NCBI GenBank assembly: GCA_949316235.1
Contig: OX438757.1
Location: 18,376,005-18,440,004, forward strand
Direction: 5' to 3'
Length of the DNA stretch: 64,000 nt
From: Oegoconia quadripuncta
Taxonomy: Eukaryota > Arthropoda > Insecta > Lepidoptera > Autostichidae
Below the pieces are notes generated by a model, which was not told the DNA's origin, did no database searches, and was given only the letters and a program-made list of their open reading frames with translations. Positions 62,570 to 64,000 of this stretch are shown here, one piece after another. Within the stretch, counting starts at the first letter, position 1. Each line of letters starts with the position of its first letter. Made by a program: the position numbers and the translations under genes.

Positions 62570-63185
62570 TCTTCAATTTAAGAGCTATGCTCTTGTCGGT
62601 GGAGTAACGACCATGTCTCTCTACTTTCCGCCCTCGTTTTAACCTCTTGGTACGACACGACATTCACCTTTTCTTTCACTTGGTCAAAGTAATTACGCCT
62701 AGGTCTTCCCCTTCCTCTCTTTCCTTCAATCTTTCCCTCAATTATGTTCTTCAAAAAAATATCGTGTCGTATCAAGTGACTTTCTTTCTTCTTCGGTTCT
62801 CAACTGTGGCTAACAGGCATCTCTTCTCCTTTACCATCACTAACACCTCTTCATTTGTTCTCTTCTCGGTCCAGCTTATTCCCTCCATTCGTCTCCAGCA
62901 CCACATCTCGAATGCCTCTAACATTTCCCTATCCCTTTGTGTTAATGATCATGTTTCACAGCCGTATAAAGCTATACTCCATACATAGCATTTTATCAGC
63001 CGCTTTCTAGCTTTTTTGCTTATTTTAGCTTTAAATAGATGTTTTTTGTTATTAAAAACCCTTTTTGCCATCGCTATCCTTATGACCTTGTCTGGAGTAC
63101 ACCTCGAGTCACTTGTGATCAAACTTCCTAGATATTTAAACGAGTTGACCTGTTCTATTGTCTTGTTGTGAATATTTATAGGGCA
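62570..63185 (-). pseudogene. L-gamma LINE C-terminal region
   Basis: The minus strand at 62775-62578 reads 'MIRHDIFLKNIIEGKIEGKR', 'GRGRPRRNYFDQVKEKVNVV' and 'SYQEVKTRAESRETWSLLHR'. Upstream, in shifted frames, are codons of the type found before 'KWLGHVIRHD' in RTE-like polyproteins. Short copies at 9049 and 40535 are its 3' end. Several frameshifts and no catalytic motif. Confidence 0.83.
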
Positions 63186-63269
63186 AAATATACACTTTAT
63201 TTATTTATTTTTTAATACACAACTAGTTGTTACTTGACCTCAATCCTGATATTAACAATTAAATGTTGT

Positions 63270-63738
63270 TAAATGGTATTGCACAACAGAAAAGAAAATA
63301 CCGTTTCAGAAAAGTGGTAAAATAAAATGTACAATTTGGCGATCTTATCACTAAAAGCGATCTCTACCATGCAACCTTTGTGTATAAGGACAGTACATTT
63401 GAAACAGGTAGGTTGTGCGGTATTAAATAGGGTAGCAGATACAAACTACGTGAATAAATTTCATATATTTACATACACATACATACATAGATCAATAGAC
63501 AAATATACCTACTTAAACATAACATCTATAAAATAGCAACAAAAGACAAACATAGATATATAGGTGTACTAAATAAATATTTATTGATATATAAAATAAT
63601 AATAATAAGCGACAACAGGATTGTGCTAAGGTATAGAGAGAAGCTAAGAAAGTAACACAGATTATACCAACGAGTCAAGAATTTACTTTCAGAAATTGGA
63701 ACCTAACGGAAGTAGGTTGTTTTGCTAATTTTTGGCGG
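63270..63738 (-). repeat. Long L-kappa-related LINE 3' region, copy B
   Basis: It is collinear with 44175-44850 but without the 180-bp inner block. 'agcgatctctaccatgcaac', 'ggtaggttgtgcggtattaa' and 'gcgacaacaggattgtgcta' mark it. It stops where the mariner fragment begins. Confidence 0.72.
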
Positions 63739-63739
63739 T

Positions 63740-64000
63740 TTCCTACTTCATTTTATTTATCAAAATTAATTTTATCACAGTCTAAGTAGGCACTTTCGCT
63801 TGCAAGACGACGAAAGCGCTTGACCCAGACGTCCATCCATTTTTCATAAGGTGTTATTGGGGAATGATCTTCAACTCATTCAGCGAATTTTCTTTTATGG
63901 TTTCAGTTGACTTGAAATATCTTCCACGATGTGTTGATTTAAGCCTGAGGAAGAGAAAAAAGTTACACGGGGCCATCTCAGTAGAGTCCGGACTTTCGAC
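63740..64000 (-). pseudogene. mariner transposase C-terminus, cut by the window edge
   Basis: The minus strand reads, from the window end, 'SKVRTLLRWPRVTFFLFLRL'-type sequence whose family frame is 'CDFFLFPRLKSTHRGRYFKS', then 'TETIKENSLNELKIIPQ'. A one-base shift leads to 'YEKWMDVWVKRFRRLASESA' and 'YLDCDKINFDK' before the stop. The Asp after 'PC' corresponds to the third catalytic residue of the DD34D triad of mariner transposases. The rest of the gene and the other inverted end would lie beyond 64000. Confidence 0.85.

Overview
The window looks like a piece of an AT-rich insect chromosome, most probably a moth or butterfly. The evidence is the repeat content: three tRNA-like SINE families, a 5S rRNA-derived SINE, many 5'-truncated RTE- and CR1/Jockey-type LINE 3' ends with microsatellite tails, a mariner and a hAT element, and dispersed sequences with the 'cgcccgcggcttcgc' motif familiar from lepidopteran genomes. 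The species assignment is inference. No conventional host gene is recognised. Almost every open frame of 60-130 codons is a transposon relic or a reading of simple sequence.

Family labels used below. SINE-A: head 'ggtgtagtggttag', tail with 'gcgccatctagttcc' on the other strand. SINE-A2: a relative with head 'gacgaccgattggtgtagtg'. SINE-B: head 'gtcggtggctcagcgg', tail 'gggctgatgatgat'. SINE-C: head 'accgcctccgtggctcaatg', A-rich tail after 'gtgcat'. L-alpha: LINE with '[13 protein letters not shown]'. L-beta: RTE-like LINE with 'KWQWAGHI'. L-gamma: LINE with 'KIEGKRGRGRPRR'. L-delta: LINEs with 'RFYNKVP..IRNLPLNKFK'. L-epsilon: 'WNSLPASV.PESYNLG'. L-zeta: '[19 protein letters not shown]'. 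L-kappa: LINE 3' end with 'agcgatctcttccaggcaa' and an (AATAC)n tail. H, V, W, X, Y and Z are dispersed repeats without a firm class.

Layout. 0.5-3.05 kb is a 12-copy, about 219-bp tandem array made from the 3' coding end of L-alpha. 5.65-6.15 kb is a complete miniature LTR retrotransposon. 8-18 kb is a mosaic of SINEs, LINE ends and small MITEs, including a LINE inside a SINE inside an older repeat. 18.3-23.3 kb holds an unrecognised 124-codon frame, a bounded hAT element with an 8-bp target duplication, a foldback element with a SINE in one arm, and a SINE split by a 343-bp insert. 24-35 kb is more nested repeats plus two exon-like pieces near 30.1-30.6 kb. 36.20-36.90 kb is a 319-bp inverted repeat with a single mismatch, the most striking structure here, followed by a CpG-rich promoter-like patch. 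38-47 kb contains LINE ends, two pentanucleotide arrays of the LINE-tail type (the other is at 33.8 kb), a 1.46-kb TA-flanked element with terminal inverted repeats, and the longest LINE coding relic (45.6-46.6 kb). 47-64 kb is again SINE/LINE mosaic with small hairpins and ends in a mariner transposase fragment cut by the window edge.

There are no operons or cooperating genes. What links the parts is transposition history: SINEs share target-primed insertion with the LINEs, tandem arrays grow from LINE ends, and younger elements sit inside older ones.
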